From the NCBI RefSeq assembly GCF_030689305.1, contig NZ_JAUYVM010000003.1:62001-126000 (forward strand): DNA of 64,000 nucleotides, written 5' to 3'. This document shows positions 17,158 through 25,886 of this stretch, in pieces. How positions within the stretch are numbered: the first letter of the stretch is position 1; every line of letters begins with the position of its first letter. This DNA is from Vibrio penaeicida (lineage in GTDB: Bacteria > Pseudomonadota > Gammaproteobacteria > Enterobacterales > Vibrionaceae). Both the position numbers and the translations under genes were made by a program. The notes beneath the pieces were generated by a model that worked only from the letters and a program-made list of their open reading frames with translations, searched no databases and had not been told where the DNA came from.

Positions 17158-18753
17158 ATTTAAGCCTTGTTCTTTAGCTAATTTCATCGCTATTTGCGGC
17201 GCATTCCATAGAGAAGGCAGCAAGATAAGCGAAACAGGCACCGCAGTAATCACGATGAACGATTGCAATGCGGATATCCCACCCGAGCCAAGAGAGATAA
17301 GAATCAGCGCTGTAACCCCCATCATTACGCCCCAGAAAGTACGAATAATGGCATTGGGTTCGGTTTCTCCGCTGATCACCACACTGATGGTGTAGGTCAT
17401 GGAGTCACCTGTTGTTACTATGAAAATAGTCGTAAGAATCAAAAACAGGATCGAGACAAGCATTGGCAACGGCAATTGTTGGGTTACGGCCAGTAGTGCT
17501 CCGGGAAGGTTAAATCCTTCAAATGCTTTACTGACGGTGCCAGGTTCCGCAATTTCAAATGCCAGACCAGAGCCGCCGACAATCGTGAACCAAAAGAACG
17601 TCACCAATGGGGCAATGATGCTGATAGTCGAAATGATTTGACGAATGCTTCGACCACGAGAAATACGCGCGATAAAGATGGCCATCATTGGTCCATAGCC
17701 TAAGAACCAGCCCCAGAAGAACACAGTCCACCAGCTTAACCAGCCTTCGTCACCGCGGTATGTTGCCATTGGAATGAAGTTATCCAGCATGGTGCCAACG
17801 CCTTGAATGTAGCCATTGAAGATGAAGTTAGTTGGACCAAATAGCAGAATGTAGACCATCAATACACAGGCTAGGATAACGTTGAACCGGCTTAGCATCT
17901 GCATACCTCTGTTCAAACCACTGATGGCAGAAAGGGTATAAAGAGCGATGGCGAACATCACAATGATCAGCTGAGTGGTAAAGCCATCTGGGATATCAAA
18001 CAGAGCATTAAGGGCATAGCTGACTTGTAGGCCTAAGAAACCGATAGGGCCAATGGTTCCAGCAGCAACGGCCACAATACAGCAAGCATCAATGAGCGCC
18101 CCGGTTTGACCTTTTAGTGCGCGTTCACCTAAAACAGGGTAAAGCAAAATACGAGGTTTTAACGGCAGCCCTTTGTCGTAATGTAAGTGCATGACAACGA
18201 TAGAAGTCAAACTGCCCACTATCGCCCAAGCAAGAAAGCCCCAGTGCATAAATGATTGAGAAAGCGCGTTGATCGCCATTTGTTGGGTATTTTCTTGCGC
18301 GCCATACAGAGGAGGTGGGCTAACAAAATGTGCTATTGGTTCTGCCGCGGCCCAGAAGACACCGCCACCTGCGAGCAAGGTACAGAAGATGATCGCCATC
18401 CAGCGAAAGCCGTTCATTTCTGGTGCAGAGATATTGCCCAAGATGACTTTCCCTGTTCTGCCTGCGGCAAGACCAAGGCCAATCACAAAGGTTAACAGAA
18501 GCAGTAATTGCCAATACGGTCCAAATACTTTAACAGACCACGCAAACCCCGTGTTCACGAGTGTAGAGAGCAGTTCTCCATTGAACAAAGCAAGTAGAAC
18601 GAACAGGGCAATAAAGCCGCCGCTGTACCATAATGCAGGGTTGGTCAGCCCTAACGCATCCGTTGCGCTTTGTGCTGATTTGGTGTTGTCCGATACTGAA
18701 GATGTAGGATTAGTAGCTTCAGTATTTTTCATGCTATTGGTTAGATCAGACAT
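17155..18753 (-). CDS. BCCT-family zwitterion transporter
   Basis: A 532-residue, twelve-helix secondary transporter of the betaine/choline/carnitine family. The helix-8 signature is present (WTVFFWGWFLGYGPMMAIFIARISRGR). The segment GGGVFWAAAEPIAHF supplies the aromatic/Gly-rich substrate path of TM3-4. The N-terminus is a hydrophilic tail of about 40 residues, and the C-terminal tail is short, so strong osmosensing is less likely. Its place in a catabolic cluster fits uptake of a betaine-like or other quaternary/zwitterionic nutrient rather than osmoprotection. Confidence 0.9.
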   Translation of the reverse strand: MSDLTNSMKNTEATNPTSSVSDNTKSAQSATDALGLTNPALWYSGGFIALFVLLALFNGELLSTLVNTGFAWSVKVFGPYWQLLLLLTFVIGLGLAAGRTGKVILGNISAPEMNGFRWMAIIFCTLLAGGGVFWAAAEPIAHFVSPPPLYGAQENTQQMAINALSQSFMHWGFLAWAIVGSLTSIVVMHLHYDKGLPLKPRILLYPVLGERALKGQTGALIDACCIVAVAAGTIGPIGFLGLQVSYALNALFDIPDGFTTQLIIVMFAIALYTLSAISGLNRGMQMLSRFNVILACVLMVYILLFGPTNFIFNGYIQGVGTMLDNFIPMATYRGDEGWLSWWTVFFWGWFLGYGPMMAIFIARISRGRSIRQIISTISIIAPLVTFFWFTIVGGSGLAFEIAEPGTVSKAFEGFNLPGALLAVTQQLPLPMLVSILFLILTTIFIVTTGDSMTYTISVVISGETEPNAIIRTFWGVMMGVTALILISLGSGGISALQSFIVITAVPVSLILLPSLWNAPQIAMKLAKEQGLN

Positions 18754-18895
18754 GTGCTGACTCCAGAAGTTTTCTTTGCCGTTGCAAAGGTGTATTTAAC
18801 ACCTGCCCTTATTATTGGTTTTGTTAGGCAGGCTGTTCCTTGTTAGGTGATCTTCAGGTTCTATGTGTGGCAAGGCTCTACATATCACAAAGGCT

Positions 18896-19885
18896 TTATG
18901 CGATAGGCTCTAGCCCGCTTTTCAAAAAGTTGAACCAGTTATCACCGATAATTTGTCCTGCCTCGGATTCGTTGAACCCATGACGTAGTAATCCGTTGTA
19001 AATGTTTTCCATTCCTTCGCTGCCAGCGAACCACGGCAGTGAGTCTGGCCAGCCCGAATTGCTTGCCGAGCCTTCGCCATAGTCCATGGCTTTTGACCAA
19101 CGACCGTTACGCATCCACTCCAGCACAGACTGAGGTTGGTTCAGGCATAAGTCTGAACCGATGGCGAGATGTTCAACACCCACCATGTCTGCGGTTTTAG
19201 CGATCATTTGGCAGAAGTCCTCTAAGGTGCAATCGCTGCCTTTTGGAAGGTGGAAAGGGTAAAGGCTAAATCCGAGTAGCCCGCCACGTTCAGTGAGCGA
19301 CTTAATGACATGATCCGATTTATTGCGAAGGGCTTTGTGTGCAAAACTTGGGTTAGCGTGGCTAATGCAAATTGGACGAGAAGACATGTCGATGGCTTCC
19401 AGCGTTGAGCGTTCTGCGCTGTGAGACATATCGATGATCATGCCTACTCGGTTCATTTCCTGAATGGCTTGTTTACCAAATCGAGTAATGCCCATGTCGT
19501 GTTGCTCGTAGCAGCCTGTCGCCAGCAAACTTTGGTTGTTGTAGGTAAGCTGCATGATCAGCAAACCTTGCCGTTTCATTACTTCGATTAACCCTATCTC
19601 ATCTTCTATTGGGGAGCAGTTTTGTGCCCCAAAGAAAATACCGACTCTACCCGTGGCTTTTGCTTCTTCCACATCTGCCATGGTGTGAATAGGCATAATG
19701 AGATCGGCATTTTGTTCGAATCTCAGGTTCCACTCTGCAAAACGCGTAAGCGTCTCGCGGGTGTTTTCGTGATACACCACAGTGGCGTGCACAGCGGTAA
19801 TTCCGCTGGCTTTTAGAGTTTGAAAATACTCGCGATTCCAGTTGCAGTACTGCAAGCCATCAATCACTATCCTTTGCTGATACAT
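18896..19885 (-). CDS. M19 membrane-dipeptidase-like protein with altered metal site
   Basis: A 329-residue TIM-barrel protein of the renal dipeptidase (M19) fold. The usual N-terminal HxD metal pair is replaced (IDGLQYCNW), and the bridging Glu of the EGG motif reads Gln (FFGAQNCSPI). The later histidines remain (DMSH and ISHANPS), as does AIGSDL. As I recall, a dipeptidase-like protein of this divergent type lies in the Pseudomonas glycine-betaine catabolism locus, which agrees with the BCCT neighbour here. It may hydrolyse a non-peptide amide or lactam, or use fewer metals. Opposite roles cannot be excluded. Confidence 0.78.
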   Translation of the reverse strand: MYQQRIVIDGLQYCNWNREYFQTLKASGITAVHATVVYHENTRETLTRFAEWNLRFEQNADLIMPIHTMADVEEAKATGRVGIFFGAQNCSPIEDEIGLIEVMKRQGLLIMQLTYNNQSLLATGCYEQHDMGITRFGKQAIQEMNRVGMIIDMSHSAERSTLEAIDMSSRPICISHANPSFAHKALRNKSDHVIKSLTERGGLLGFSLYPFHLPKGSDCTLEDFCQMIAKTADMVGVEHLAIGSDLCLNQPQSVLEWMRNGRWSKAMDYGEGSASNSGWPDSLPWFAGSEGMENIYNGLLRHGFNESEAGQIIGDNWFNFLKSGLEPIA

Positions 19886-19919
19886 GCCTATTCCTTCCTA
19901 GTTGGTGTTCACGATATGA

Positions 19920-21374
19920 TCAGTAAGGACGCTGGTAAGTTGTCTTCACTACGGTGTAAAACTCTTTGGCGTACTGACCCTGTTCACGTGGACCAAAGCT
20001 GGATTCTTTGCGCCCACCAAACGGCACGTGATAATCGGTACCAGCTGTTGGCAGGTTAACCATGACGCATCCCGTTTGTGCTTGCTGCTTGAAAATGGCA
20101 CTGGTGCGCAGGCTTTGGGTGATGATGCCGCCAGTCAGACCAAAGCGAGTGTCGTTGGTGACGGCAATGGCTTCTTCGAGGTTAGCAACACGAATGACGC
20201 TTGCCATTGGCGCAAACACTTCTTCTTGGTTCACTTCCCACTGATTCTGAGTATCCAAGAACAGAGTCGGTGACATGTAGTAACCTTCGTGAGCGAGGTT
20301 TAAACGTTCCCCACCAAACGCCAATTCCGCACCACTTTCTCGGGCTTTATCGAGCCATGCGAAGTTGGCGTCCAGCTGATTACCATCGACAACCGGCCCC
20401 ATAAATACGCCGTCTTCGAGTGCGTGGCCGACTTTCAGCTCGCTCATGCGTTTGATCAGTGCTTCCACGTATTGATCGTGAATACCATCCATAACGACAA
20501 GGCGAGAAGATGCGGTACATTTTTGACCAGCACCAGAGAAAGAACCGGCAATAGTGGCATCAACCGCTGTTTGAATATCGGCATCGTCGGCAACCACCAA
20601 GGCATTCTTACTGCCCATTTCCAATTGGCTGCGCACAAAGTTGGGTGCGGTTGCAGCAGCAACTTTACGACCGGTTTCAACAGAACCCGTAAAGCTGACC
20701 GCGTTAATCTCTTTAGAATTAATCAGAGTGTTACCAACCTTAGAACCACTACCTAGAACCAGGTTGAATGTGCCGACTGGCAATCCTTGGCGGTGAATAA
20801 TTTCAGTCAGTGCAACGGCACTGGCAGGAGTGAGGTTCGCGGGTTTCCAAATGACGCTGTTGCCAAACGCCAGCGCCGGAGCAATTTTCCAAGCGGCGGT
20901 GGCGGTAGGGAAGTTCCATGGAGAAATGATGGCAACCACACCAACCGCTTCACGCGTAACTTCAACAGAGACACCAGGTCGAACAGAATCGGCTGTGTCG
21001 CCCATTTGACGAAGAACTTCCGCCGCAAAGTACTGGAAGAACTGCCCAGCGCGGTAGATTTCTCCACGCCCTTCAGCAAAAGGTTTTCCTTCTTCACGAG
21101 AAAGCAGCGTACCCAATTCGTCACATCGCGCTATCAACTCATCACCAATCGCTTGCAAGACAGCTTGCTTGCGCTCCATCGGGGCTTTTTCCCACTCTGG
21201 CTGCGCGTGTCTTGCTGCGCTGATAGCCTGTTGAGTTTGTTGCTCGCTTGCTTGTGCGAAGGAACCAATGGTATCGGAAATGTCCGATGGGTTGATGTTA
21301 GCAACAGTGCTTTCACCTGTATGCCATTCACCACCAATGTAGAGTGCGTTTTCGTAGGGCAATTGAGTCGTCAT
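19920..21374 (-). CDS. NAD(P)+-dependent aldehyde dehydrogenase (semialdehyde type)
   Basis: A 484-residue ALDH with the cofactor segment SPWNFPTATAAWKIAPAL, FTGSVETGR, the general-base Glu in LEMGSKN and the catalytic Cys in GAGQKCTASSR. Overall wording resembles alpha-ketoglutarate semialdehyde dehydrogenases and related omega-semialdehyde enzymes. Start 21374 has AAGGAC seven bases upstream. The 11-codon longer frame does not. It is downstream of RidA and upstream of the M19 gene on the same strand (34-bp gap). It probably oxidises an aldehyde released from the imported compound to an acid that enters central metabolism. Confidence 0.88.
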   Translation of the reverse strand: MTTQLPYENALYIGGEWHTGESTVANINPSDISDTIGSFAQASEQQTQQAISAARHAQPEWEKAPMERKQAVLQAIGDELIARCDELGTLLSREEGKPFAEGRGEIYRAGQFFQYFAAEVLRQMGDTADSVRPGVSVEVTREAVGVVAIISPWNFPTATAAWKIAPALAFGNSVIWKPANLTPASAVALTEIIHRQGLPVGTFNLVLGSGSKVGNTLINSKEINAVSFTGSVETGRKVAAATAPNFVRSQLEMGSKNALVVADDADIQTAVDATIAGSFSGAGQKCTASSRLVVMDGIHDQYVEALIKRMSELKVGHALEDGVFMGPVVDGNQLDANFAWLDKARESGAELAFGGERLNLAHEGYYMSPTLFLDTQNQWEVNQEEVFAPMASVIRVANLEEAIAVTNDTRFGLTGGIITQSLRTSAIFKQQAQTGCVMVNLPTAGTDYHVPFGGRKESSFGPREQGQYAKEFYTVVKTTYQRPY

Positions 21375-21495
21375 TGTTGTGTCCTTATCTGTTCTTTGGC
21401 TGCTCATCTCTTATTGTTATAGACGTTTTGCAGCGTGTTCGAATATATGTCGTGTTAATTGAGGCTTACGTTATTGGTTGCTGCCTAAAAATAAG

Positions 21496-21894
21496 CTACT
21501 GAGCCTGCGTCGCAGAAGCGTACACAACGAACTCCACCAACATTTCCTCTCTAGCTAAACCTGCTACAACCATGGCTGCGCGGTTAGGGAAGGGAGCGTT
21601 AAAGTACTCGGCATAAACACGGTTAACTGTTTGAAGATATTCGCGGTCGGTCACGTAAATCAAAACTTGAAAGACTGAATCCATGGATTCACCAGCGCAC
21701 TCAAGGGTATGGCTTAAGTTTGCAAAAGTTTGTCGGGTTTGAGCCTCGATACCGCCTTCAACAACCGCACCCGTTTCATCAATGGGAATTTGAGCAGTGT
21801 AAAGCGTGCCGTTGCCAACGACTGCCCATTCAAGTGGCGCTTTGGAAGCAAAAAGTTCAGTTTTAATTGGTTGTTTTTTAGGTTGTGTATTCAC
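21496..21894 (-). CDS. RidA/YjgF-family protein
   Basis: A 132-residue trimeric-type RidA fold protein. The arginine that holds the substrate carboxylate is present (PNRAAMVVAGL), followed by a near-terminal VEF strand. RidA proteins hydrolyse reactive enamine/imine intermediates made by PLP enzymes or amine oxidases. As first gene of the minus-strand run RidA-ALDH-M19-BCCT, it suggests that the pathway forms an imine. It is divergent from a LysR gene across 152 bp that contain an operator-like repeat. Confidence 0.88.
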   Translation of the reverse strand: MNTQPKKQPIKTELFASKAPLEWAVVGNGTLYTAQIPIDETGAVVEGGIEAQTRQTFANLSHTLECAGESMDSVFQVLIYVTDREYLQTVNRVYAEYFNAPFPNRAAMVVAGLAREEMLVEFVVYASATQAQ

Positions 21895-21953
21895 GTCTCG
21901 GTTCCAATATGTAACGAAATTGTTTCTTGATGGTTAAATATTGCCCGTTGACA

Positions 21954-22006
21954 GGTGATAAATCTAACGGTAAATTTTTTACATTTGATAAATAAAATTT
22001 ATCACC
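21954..22006. promoter_or_regulatory. Inverted repeats in the RidA/LysR divergon
   Basis: GGTGATAAAT (21954-21963) is repeated exactly inverted as ATTTATCACC (21997-22006). The right arm overlaps a second palindrome GATAAAT-AAA-ATTTATC (21987-22003). This is a typical LTTR recognition/activation site arrangement. Confidence 0.65.
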
Positions 22007-22046
22007 GTGTTTGGCATCAATCCCAAAAAGGGCTGAGAGAAAAATT

Positions 22047-22946
22047 ATGAATATAAAGCTGCAACAACTGATGCATTTTTCTTTCGTCGTAGAAGAAGGG
22101 GGGTTTAGAGCGGCGTCGCATCGAGCGAATCGATCTCAGGCGGCTCTTTCCACTTCTATTAAAGAGTTAGAGCGCACATTAGGGCAACCACTGTTTGAAA
22201 GTGGCAATAAGTCTGCGTTGACGCCATTTGGTGAAATTTGTGTCCCTAAAATTTCCCAGTTTCTAAATGTGTACCATGCGCTGGATAACGATTTGCGAGC
22301 GGCTGCGGCTGGTCAGCAAGGTCGGGTACGCATTGCCAGTGTACCTTCCGTCGCCGCCAAGCTGATTCCAAGTGTGCTGGCTGCATTTTGTGAACAGTTC
22401 CCTAGTGTGGAAGTGAGCTTAGTCGACGATAATGCAGCCGGTGTAGAGTCTCGGTTGATGTCTGGAGAAGTCGATCTCGCTTTGGGTAACTGCTCGCACT
22501 TGGAAGAAGAATCCATTGATTTTGTTTCGCTGATTTCAGACCCGATTGGAGTGGTGTGTTTGAAAGACAACCCAATCGCGAGCAAACAAGAAGGCATTGA
22601 ATGGGAAACTCTCATACAGCAACCATTTATTCGAAACGGCACCTGTACCCTGTTGGAGTCTACGCCGGCTAGAGTGCTAAGTGAACGAGCGCTCTACTCT
22701 GTAGAAAACATTACTTCTTTGTTCTCTGTCCTTGAGTTAGGAATAGGTGTGACAACACTTCCAAAATTAGCGTTTCCTACCAATGAAACACGCCTGACTT
22801 GGATACCCCTAATCGATCCACCATTACAACGTGAGATAGGGATTTTTAGGTTGTCCGATCGCACTATATCCCCGCAAGCGCAAGCCTTTCACGACCTATG
22901 TATCGAGTATCTAAATTACGGTCAGGAAGGTAGGAATGATCTTTAG
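22047..22946 (+). CDS. LysR-family regulator of the zwitterion cluster
   Basis: About 299 residues. The HTH is SFVVEEGGFRAASHRANRSQAALSTSIKELE, followed by a two-subdomain effector module. I chose ATG 22047 because it follows GAGAG and starts a normal LTTR (MNIKLQQLMHFSFV). The frame remains open back to 22011. Divergence from RidA with operator-like repeats between them makes it the likely regulator of the RidA-ALDH-M19-BCCT genes. The co-inducer is probably the substrate or an intermediate. Confidence 0.88.
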   Translation: MNIKLQQLMHFSFVVEEGGFRAASHRANRSQAALSTSIKELERTLGQPLFESGNKSALTPFGEICVPKISQFLNVYHALDNDLRAAAAGQQGRVRIASVPSVAAKLIPSVLAAFCEQFPSVEVSLVDDNAAGVESRLMSGEVDLALGNCSHLEEESIDFVSLISDPIGVVCLKDNPIASKQEGIEWETLIQQPFIRNGTCTLLESTPARVLSERALYSVENITSLFSVLELGIGVTTLPKLAFPTNETRLTWIPLIDPPLQREIGIFRLSDRTISPQAQAFHDLCIEYLNYGQEGRNDL

Positions 22947-23081
22947 GTCATAATTTGCACTGATACTGATCAAACTATCAAAAAGCAATTTCTATTTAGG
23001 AAAACTCGGTTTTATTCCATTGATATTCACTCTCCAACCTCAATGCATAAGAATGATTTTGCAAACACAAAGGAGATAATA

Positions 23082-24437
23082 ATGGAAAGAAAACCTTTTG
23101 CTTTATGTACCTTAGCAGCAAGTATTGCACTTGTTATGGCACCTTCTGTCGCTTTGGCGAGCTCGTCTTCAGACGGTGCGTCAGGCAGTGCAACCCCTAC
23201 AGTAAATAACAGCCCGCTGCCAGCATTACCTAGCTACCCAAACAAAGCGTATGCCGATGGTGGAAATGTTGAAGCCCTACAATACAACGTCTTTAACGAC
23301 CCCGATTTCTATAAACCTCTGTCGTACCTTGGACATTATTTAGGCTTTGGTTGGGCTGGTGGTACGAAATCACGCTATATCGGTGAAGATATGGAAGTGA
23401 GGCGTATTGATGAAAAGACATACAGCATCAATGCGCGATACAACAGTAATGATCCGCATGCCGATGGCTATTGGGCACACAAGCGCTTAAAAATGAAAGT
23501 GAAAGACGTCAAATTGGTGACAAACCCAGCGACATTGGTGTTAGGTGAACCTGAAGTGTACGACCGTGAAGCTTTAGCAACTGTTGATGCAATGGTGTAC
23601 AACTGCGGAACAACGGAAGACACAGCACCTGTCGATATTGGGTACAACGAAACGACAAGTTGGACAAAAACCGATAACTTCTCGTTTGGTCAATCGCTCA
23701 GTGTGACAAACAAATACGAAGTCGGTGTACCACTTATTGGGGGCGCTTCGTCGGAAATCAAAGCCGAATTCAATGCGAGCCAAGGTTGGAGTGAAACGGA
23801 TGGTAAATCCACCTCAGTTGACCGAAAAGCACAGTACCGAGCGCAAATTCCGGCTATGAACAAGCGCTATATTACGCTCACTTTGTTTAAGCAAAAGGCT
23901 GACATTCCCTACAATTCATTTGCTTATCTAAGCTACAACTTAGATTTCGAAGGGTTCCTGCGTTGGGGTGGGAATGCGCGATCTGATCATCCAACCAATC
24001 GACCAACCATGACGCAAACCTTTGGAAGCACCATTGGTCTTAATGGTCCTCAAAAAATTGCCGACGAATATAAATATTCCTATATTTCTGGGCGTAGCAA
24101 CTGGGATTGGCACTGGATGAAGGATGAATTTGGTCAGTCTAACCTTAGCTGGGTGCTAGGTAATGTGGCCAAGCGTAAATATGGTGCGGCGATGTCTGGT
24201 AAGTTCACGACTGTCGATGGCAGTCAGTACAACATTACAGCAGGAGCAGCGATTCCATTAACGCAACAAGAGATTTCTACGCTAGCAAATTGTAGCCAAC
24301 CATCTAATGGTCGTACAGCAAGATTGCGCTCAGCCGGTTCCAATATGGGCTTAGTTGTGGAATCCGTTGAAAGGCTATCTGATGACTATGCGGATGCTAA
24401 CATCTCTGTTTCTCTAGCGAGTCCATTAACGCAATAG
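23082..24437 (+). CDS. Aerolysin-family pore-forming toxin without lobe 1
   Basis: A 451-residue secreted protoxin. ATG 23082 follows AAGGAG; signal peptide to about residue 26 (SVALA). Similarity to aerolysin is plain: SYLGHYLGFGWAGG and YIGEDMEV (81-106), the amphipathic pore-forming stretch (about 204-250), and GFLRWGGNAR plus HPTNRP (291-308), which correspond to GFLRWGGNA and HPDNRP in aerolysin. Also like aerolysin, WDWHW (341-345) is followed by a C-terminal propeptide with basic activation-like residues (R411, R414, R416). The N-terminal lobe of aerolysin is absent, as in Clostridium septicum alpha-toxin. Expected to bind target membranes, be cleaved, heptamerise and insert a beta-barrel. 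It has its own promoter and terminator. Confidence 0.92.
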   Translation: MERKPFALCTLAASIALVMAPSVALASSSSDGASGSATPTVNNSPLPALPSYPNKAYADGGNVEALQYNVFNDPDFYKPLSYLGHYLGFGWAGGTKSRYIGEDMEVRRIDEKTYSINARYNSNDPHADGYWAHKRLKMKVKDVKLVTNPATLVLGEPEVYDREALATVDAMVYNCGTTEDTAPVDIGYNETTSWTKTDNFSFGQSLSVTNKYEVGVPLIGGASSEIKAEFNASQGWSETDGKSTSVDRKAQYRAQIPAMNKRYITLTLFKQKADIPYNSFAYLSYNLDFEGFLRWGGNARSDHPTNRPTMTQTFGSTIGLNGPQKIADEYKYSYISGRSNWDWHWMKDEFGQSNLSWVLGNVAKRKYGAAMSGKFTTVDGSQYNITAGAAIPLTQQEISTLANCSQPSNGRTARLRSAGSNMGLVVESVERLSDDYADANISVSLASPLTQ

Positions 24438-24530
24438 AGAATAAGCCCTTATTCACTGATAGTACTGGCACTATTATTGAGGTTATTTAATGATAGAAGA
24501 GTGGTGTTAGACAAAATTATCAATATAAAG

Positions 24531-24556
24531 TAGAGGGGAATTCCCCTCTATTTTTA
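24531..24556. terminator. Bidirectional terminator, toxin/LysR
   Basis: Perfect 20-bp palindrome TAGAGGGGAATTCCCCTCTA (24531-24550), with A-rich sequence before and TTTTTAT after, between convergent genes. Confidence 0.9.
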
Positions 24557-24573
24557 TATTATAAAAATCTAAA

Positions 24574-25506
24574 TTAAAGTCCATTGATTAATGCTGGTTT
24601 GATTATAGGGTTTTCAATAATACAAGATTGACTTGGTATTATTTCTGCCAAATTTTGTTTGAGGAAATCAATTAAAGTTCGGGTAGGTGTCGTTAATAGT
24701 TGCCTGTTGGGAAATATTAAGCTGATATCTTGTGGTGGTAATGGTTTGTCTTTTAACAATATAACCATATCACCATTTATAACGTTATCCTTAATATTAA
24801 AATAAGGAAGTATAGAGATAGCATTTATCGACTTTATGGCATTAATTGCACATCTGTCTGAATTTACTTTCATAACTACGTTATCTGTTGAAACGTAGTT
24901 AGATAAAAAATTCTTATATAATGAAAAGGTTGTCGCTACATTTAAAACGATAGGTAACTGGCTAATATAATGAATGTTATCCCTTTCTTGTTTAGGGACT
25001 AAGTTAGAAGGGGCAACAAGTACTCGAGGTATTTGCCCAAGCTTTACAGAGACGACATCTTGTTCGGTCACTTTCCCAATTCGTAAAACCAAGTCATACC
25101 CCATACGTGAAATAGACTCTCTTGTATCATTCATACAGATATCCAGATGGATGTCGGGGTACTGATTGATGAACTTTAATAAGATAGGAAAAACAACGTC
25201 TTCACCAAAACGTCGCGGCAGCCCAAGCCTAACGGTACCTTTCATCGTGCTTTCTATATTGGGCATCATTAGCTCATTATAGCCATGCAGCAAGTCTCGG
25301 GCTTTTTGATAGAAGTCGATTCCTTTATTGGTTAACGATATTTTATTTCCCTTTCTATTTAATAATTGATATCCCACTTCTTTCTCAAGATATTGTACAC
25401 GTTTACTGACGGTTGATATGGAAACAGAAAGCTGCTCTGCGGCAAGAGAGAAGCTATTGGCATTTACTACGGTAACAAAAGCTTTTATTTTTAGAAATTT
25501 ATCCAT
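24574..25506 (-). CDS. LysR-family regulator downstream of toxin
   Basis: A 310-residue LTTR with HTH FVTVVNANSFSLAAEQLSVSISTVSKRVQYLE and an effector domain (GTVRLGLPRRFGEDVVFP). AT-rich codon use sets it apart from the neighbouring metabolic genes. It converges on the aerolysin gene rather than diverging from it, so control of the toxin is only a possibility. The other side is a 380-bp gap before the outer-membrane locus. Confidence 0.85.
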   Translation of the reverse strand: MDKFLKIKAFVTVVNANSFSLAAEQLSVSISTVSKRVQYLEKEVGYQLLNRKGNKISLTNKGIDFYQKARDLLHGYNELMMPNIESTMKGTVRLGLPRRFGEDVVFPILLKFINQYPDIHLDICMNDTRESISRMGYDLVLRIGKVTEQDVVSVKLGQIPRVLVAPSNLVPKQERDNIHYISQLPIVLNVATTFSLYKNFLSNYVSTDNVVMKVNSDRCAINAIKSINAISILPYFNIKDNVINGDMVILLKDKPLPPQDISLIFPNRQLLTTPTRTLIDFLKQNLAEIIPSQSCIIENPIIKPALINGL

Positions 25507-25886
25507 TTTACCAACTTAACGAATAACATGGTTATTTATTGATGAGATGCTGTAAAACTAAATATAGGATTGGTTTTTGTAAGGTTATTAATAATGTTAA
25601 ATTTTTCGATAAGATTTTATTATAACTTTATTATTTCTATGGAAATGTGATTTTAATTCTAAAATTGTTGTTAATCAGCTCAATTTTATCAATTAACCCA
25701 TACTTATTTAGATATGACTAAATAAGTATGGGTTAAATCATAGGCCTGTTTTTGATAAAAATACGTAATTATGCTCCGTGCGTGGGGTCATGATCTTATA
25801 TTATGCTCTGTAGTAATGAACTGAGAAAAGACGATTTGGCATATTGGTCGGTATAACCTTCAAATCATTATGATTTTTATGAGGTA
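25507..25886. other. AT-rich intergenic region with long hairpin
   Basis: About 380 bp between the LysR start and the 3' end of the barrel gene. No gene seen. It contains a perfect 19-bp inverted repeat (25693-25736). Confidence 0.5.
25693..25736. repeat. Perfect 19-bp inverted repeat
   Basis: TTAACCCATACTTATTTAG (25693-25711), loop ATATGA, exact complement (25718-25736). No T-run on either side, so it is not an obvious terminator. It could be an operator, an RNA stem or a mobile-element relic. Confidence 0.75.
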
